Origin: Candidatus Cloacimonadota bacterium
Lineage (GTDB): Bacteria > Cloacimonadota > Cloacimonadia > Cloacimonadales > TCS61
Assembly: GCA_030668345.1 (NCBI GenBank)
Contig: DAOUUD010000061.1
Span: 1-9,091 of the forward strand
Direction of reading: 5' to 3'
Length of the DNA: 9,091 nucleotides
Shown: one piece after another, positions 6,140 through 9,091 of the stretch
Layout of the letters: every line of letters starts with the position of its first letter
Position numbering within the stretch: the stretch's first letter is position 1
The notes under the pieces: model-generated
What the model was told of the DNA's origin: nothing
Seen by the model: the letters and a program-made list of their open reading frames with translations, nothing else
The model's database searches: none
Translations under genes and position numbers: made by a program

Positions 6140-7528
6140 TCAAATCCCTAAATCTCTCATTTTTGCATATAGCGTATTTCTATCTATGCCCAATATTCTG
6201 GCAGCTTTAGATTTATTATATTTTACATCCTGAAGAAGACGTTCGATTATTTCGCATTCCATTTTATTATTAACTTTCGTTGTTACATCAGACAATTTGT
6301 AACCATCTTCAATTATCAGACGATAATAATTATCCAATGATTCCCTGTAAGAATCGGCAGACGCAGATATTTCAAGTTTTAGAACGTCTGTGCTGATGTG
6401 GTCATTTTCCTCTAGAAGAACAGCTCTTTTAATTGCATGTTTCAGCTCTCGCACATTACCCGGCCAGGAGTACACAAGTAAAAGTTTTAGAGCTTCCGGA
6501 GTAAAACCCTGAATGTTTTTGTTCAGTTCCTTATTAGCACTTTCCAAAAATTCCTTTGCCAGAACAGGAATATCGTCCTTTCTTTCTGTGAGTAAAGGAA
6601 GCATTATACAGAATTCGTTCAGCCTGTGAAACAGATCATCCCGGAACAAACCTTCTTTCACTGCATCGGAAAGCTTGATATTGGTTGCTACAATAATACG
6701 AACATTTATCTGAATAAATTTTGTGCTGCCAACTCTTTGAATCTTTTTTTCTTGCAACACGCGTAGAAGTTTTGCTTGAGCAGCAGAAGGCAGATTAGTA
6801 ATTTCATCTAAGAACAAAGTGCCATTATTGGCGGTTTCAAATTCCCCTTTTTTACTGCAGTTAGCTCCAGTAAAAGCACCTTTTTCATAACCAAAGAGCT
6901 CACTTTCAACCAAAGTATCTGGTATGGCTCCACAATCTATGGGAATGAATGGCTTATTCTCCCTATTGCTTTTGTCGTGTATCATATTAGCAATAACTTC
7001 TTTTCCAGTACCGCTTTTTCCCTGGATAATAACGCTCATATCTGTGGGAGATATCAGTTCCACCTGTTTAAGAACTTTCTGAATAGCCGGACTGCTACCC
7101 ATGGTTTTTGCAGTCTTGGATTTAGCATTCAATTTTTTTCTCAGACATTTAACTTCACGGCTCAATTCACGGGTGTTAAGTGCTTTCTGAATCGTTAAAA
7201 TAAGGTCTTCGTTCACAAAGGGTTTTGTTACATAATCATATGCTCCCAGCTTCATGGCTTCTACTGCTGTTTTAATATCACCATAAGCGGTTATCATTAT
7301 TACCAGCAGTTCTTTATCGAAATCCTTGATCTTCTTTAAAACGTCCAAACCATTCATTTCAGGCAACCTGATATCAAGTAAAACCAGATCAGGAAGATTA
7401 TGCTTTAATTCTTTTATCCCATTGTTTCCTGTTTCTGCAGAAATCGTTTGGTAGCCTGCATCTGTGAGTATATTATGAAGAATTACCTGCATGTTTTTAT
7501 TATCGTCAATGACCAATATTGTTTCCAT
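6140..7528 (-). CDS. Sigma-54-dependent response regulator, NtrC family
   Basis: A 462-residue protein with the full NtrC architecture. The receiver domain (about 1-118) has acidic D8/D9, phospho-acceptor D52, T80 and K102. The AAA+ domain (about 142-372) has Walker A GKSGTGKE (170-177, Lys where Glu is common), the sigma-54-contacting loop GAFTGA (217-222), Walker B GTLFLDE (236-242), ATN (281-283), arginines in FRDDLFHRL (295-303) and WPGNVREL (355-362). A Fis-type helix-turn-helix closes it (about 424-462, NKSKAARILGIDRNTLYAKM). The length is normal for the family and all key residues are present. The ribosome site AAGGA overlaps the end of the kinase gene, which stops 11 bp upstream, so the pair is one operon. 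Its likely targets are the two sigma-54 promoters ahead of the secreted paralogs, the first about 170 bp past its stop codon. Confidence 0.97.
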   Translation of the reverse strand: METILVIDDNKNMQVILHNILTDAGYQTISAETGNNGIKELKHNLPDLVLLDIRLPEMNGLDVLKKIKDFDKELLVIMITAYGDIKTAVEAMKLGAYDYVTKPFVNEDLILTIQKALNTRELSREVKCLRKKLNAKSKTAKTMGSSPAIQKVLKQVELISPTDMSVIIQGKSGTGKEVIANMIHDKSNRENKPFIPIDCGAIPDTLVESELFGYEKGAFTGANCSKKGEFETANNGTLFLDEITNLPSAAQAKLLRVLQEKKIQRVGSTKFIQINVRIIVATNIKLSDAVKEGLFRDDLFHRLNEFCIMLPLLTERKDDIPVLAKEFLESANKELNKNIQGFTPEALKLLLVYSWPGNVRELKHAIKRAVLLEENDHISTDVLKLEISASADSYRESLDNYYRLIIEDGYKLSDVTTKVNNKMECEIIERLLQDVKYNKSKAARILGIDRNTLYAKMRDLGI

Positions 7529-7539
7529 AATTTTCCTTT

Positions 7540-9091
7540 TTAAATTGGAAGTAATATAATTACTTTTGTTCCTTTATTTAATTCACTTTCAATATTGATT
7601 AAGCCCTGATGGTCTTGAATGATCTGGTAACTTAAGCTCAGCCCCAGCCCCACACCATCTTTGTGTGTAGTAAAGAAGGGATCAAATATTTTGGAAAGAT
7701 TTTTCCCATCAATGCCCACTCCAGTATCGGTAAAAGTTATCACTATTTTCTTCTTTTTCTTATCCAGATCAGCTGAAATTATCAGTTCACCTCCATACGG
7801 CATGGCATTAAGGGCATTCAAAGCAAAATTAAGAAAAGCTTGTTCCAGCCATTTTTTATCTATCTGAATTGGCGGCAGTTTCTCCTGAAATTTTGTTACA
7901 ATATTAATTTTATTTTCCTGACAACGTGCTTTAATGCTGGATATAACCTTTGTAATAATATCGCAAATAGAACCTTTTTGGAATTTCACTTCACGCGGAT
8001 TAGCAAAATCCAGTAGTCCTTTGATAATTACATTTGCTTTCCTGGAATCTTCTTCAATTATTTCCAGGAACTGTTTAATTTTTTTACCGGGTTCGTATTT
8101 GTTCAAGCAAATCTGAGCAGAAGAACTGATATTACCCAATGGATTCCTGATCTCATGCGCGATACCGGCAGCCAATTCGCCAATACCCGCCAATCTTTCG
8201 GAACGGATCAACTGGCTTTGCAATTCTTTTCTCTCTGAAATTTCTTTCTTAAGCTTTATATTTGTCTTAGTTAGATCTTTTGTACGTTCATCTACAGTTT
8301 TTTCCAGGATTAACCGGGCTTTACTTGTTAACCTGTAGCGATAATAAATTACTAAAACAAGCACAAGTACAATAAGCAAACCGAAAACCAATAACAAGAC
8401 AGCAAGATTTTGTTTATCTGCCTTCAATTTGTAGATCTCGTTATCTTTTTGCAGAAGTTCAATTTCTTTTTCCTGTTCCTCTAAGAGTAGTTCCACCTCA
8501 TAAGTTGTCTCCATACCAGCGATTATTTCCATTCTCTCTTTAGAAAAAATACTGTCCTTAATGCTTGAGTATAGTTTGTAATACTCTAGAGCTTTTATAT
8601 AGTTTTTTTGTTCTGAATATACATTTGAAATTTTTTCATAAATCTCGATTATCAAATCTCTGATTTGAATTTCTTTAGCTATTTTCAAGCTTTGTTGGAA
8701 ATAGTTCAGGGCTTGATCATAATCTTTTTGCTTTAAATAAACAGATCCAATATTATTTAAAGAAGCTGCTATACCTTTTTTCCGTCTGATCTTACTGTAT
8801 TTTTCCAGAGCTTTAAAAAGATATTTCAATGACTGATCATAATTTCCTAAATTTTCATAAACTACCCCTATATTATTCGAAACATCTGCTATTCCATTTT
8901 TATCAGAAACATTTTCATATAATTTCAGAGATTGCAAATAATAATCCAGTGCAGTATCAAACTCACCTAAATCATCATAGATAATGCCGATATTATTCAG
9001 CTTTCCTGCGATACCTAATATGTTTCCCAATTCTTGTTCTATATTTAAGGATTTTTTATAATACTCCAGAGCCATATCAGTATTACCAATA
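7540..9091 (-). CDS. TPR-containing sensor histidine kinase, N-terminus beyond the right edge
   Basis: The frame stays open to the right edge. Upstream of the Met at 9075 the codons read I-G-N-T-D, which continue a TPR unit, so that Met is internal. Numbered from it: tetratricopeptide units of about 40 residues (1-170; repeated LNNIG..Y...G/K.YD.AL.YY..SL), an acidic coiled coil (about 185-222), a membrane helix (about 223-245) followed by YYRYRL, a second coiled coil (250-292), and a HisKA domain with phospho-acceptor H307 in AHEIRNP. The HATPase domain has an N-box (about 414-426), DTGVGI (450-455), FDPFFTT (464-470) and GVGLGLS (474-480). By the positive-inside rule the kinase is cytoplasmic. 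The TPR region would be periplasmic if the missing N-terminus carries a signal peptide. It should autophosphorylate and pass phosphate to the regulator encoded next. No PAS or HAMP domain is seen. Confidence 0.96.
   Translation of the reverse strand, partial: IGNTDMALEYYKKSLNIEQELGNILGIAGKLNNIGIIYDDLGEFDTALDYYLQSLKLYENVSDKNGIADVSNNIGVVYENLGNYDQSLKYLFKALEKYSKIRRKKGIAASLNNIGSVYLKQKDYDQALNYFQQSLKIAKEIQIRDLIIEIYEKISNVYSEQKNYIKALEYYKLYSSIKDSIFSKERMEIIAGMETTYEVELLLEEQEKEIELLQKDNEIYKLKADKQNLAVLLLVFGLLIVLVLVLVIYYRYRLTSKARLILEKTVDERTKDLTKTNIKLKKEISERKELQSQLIRSERLAGIGELAAGIAHEIRNPLGNISSSAQICLNKYEPGKKIKQFLEIIEEDSRKANVIIKGLLDFANPREVKFQKGSICDIITKVISSIKARCQENKINIVTKFQEKLPPIQIDKKWLEQAFLNFALNALNAMPYGGELIISADLDKKKKKIVITFTDTGVGIDGKNLSKIFDPFFTTHKDGVGLGLSLSYQIIQDHQGLINIESELNKGTKVIILLPI

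Noticed and set aside
9073..9075. ATG as the start of the sensor kinase
   Set aside because: The upstream codons continue the same TPR unit, there is no ribosome site, and the first repeat would be cut. The true start lies outside.

Overview
The window is a one-directional stretch, every gene on the minus strand, from an AT-rich Gram-negative genome. Three large secreted proteins with N-terminal signal peptides stand in tandem. The two complete ones end in a Por_Secre/FlgD-like sorting domain (NYPNPFNP...GQKV.TLVNE...SG.YFYKMK...KKMIL.K), and beside them lies a TPR-histidine kinase and NtrC-type regulator pair. This mix is typical of Cloacimonadota, or of nearby groups such as Marinimicrobia, Calditrichota and Ignavibacteria. 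The assignment is an inference from protein style, not from a marker gene.

Layout in transcription order (right to left): (1) 9091-7540, a TPR sensor histidine kinase whose N-terminus lies outside the window. (2) 7528-6140, a sigma-54-dependent response regulator 11 bp downstream, surely in the same operon. (3) 6139-5921, an intergenic region with a weak terminator candidate, inverted repeats, a consensus-perfect -24/-12 (sigma-54) promoter, and a 10-bp inverted repeat that can mask the ribosome binding site of the next gene. (4) 5920-3803, secreted paralog C. (5) 3802-3509, a strong intrinsic terminator, candidate activator sites and a second sigma-54 promoter. (6) 3508-1382, secreted paralog B. 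(7) 1381-1303, a GC-rich hairpin and no recognisable promoter. (8) 1302-1, secreted paralog A, an open frame that runs off the left edge.

Working model (inference): the membrane kinase uses its TPR domain, probably periplasmic, as a sensor. It phosphorylates the regulator, whose intact GAFTGA loop activates sigma-54 RNA polymerase at the two promoters before the secreted paralogs. The paralogs are exported across the inner membrane and then, by the sorting domain, to the cell surface or medium. They carry a DxDxDG calcium-type loop and, in the two complete copies, an Asp-box/BNR-like motif, which suggests a beta-propeller-like body; I do not recognise a characterised family. The two -24/-12 elements are the only sites with correct GG-N10-GC spacing that I found among the TGGCAC sites I inspected, and each lies just before a paralog. 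No CRISPR array, tRNA, rRNA or transposase was seen.
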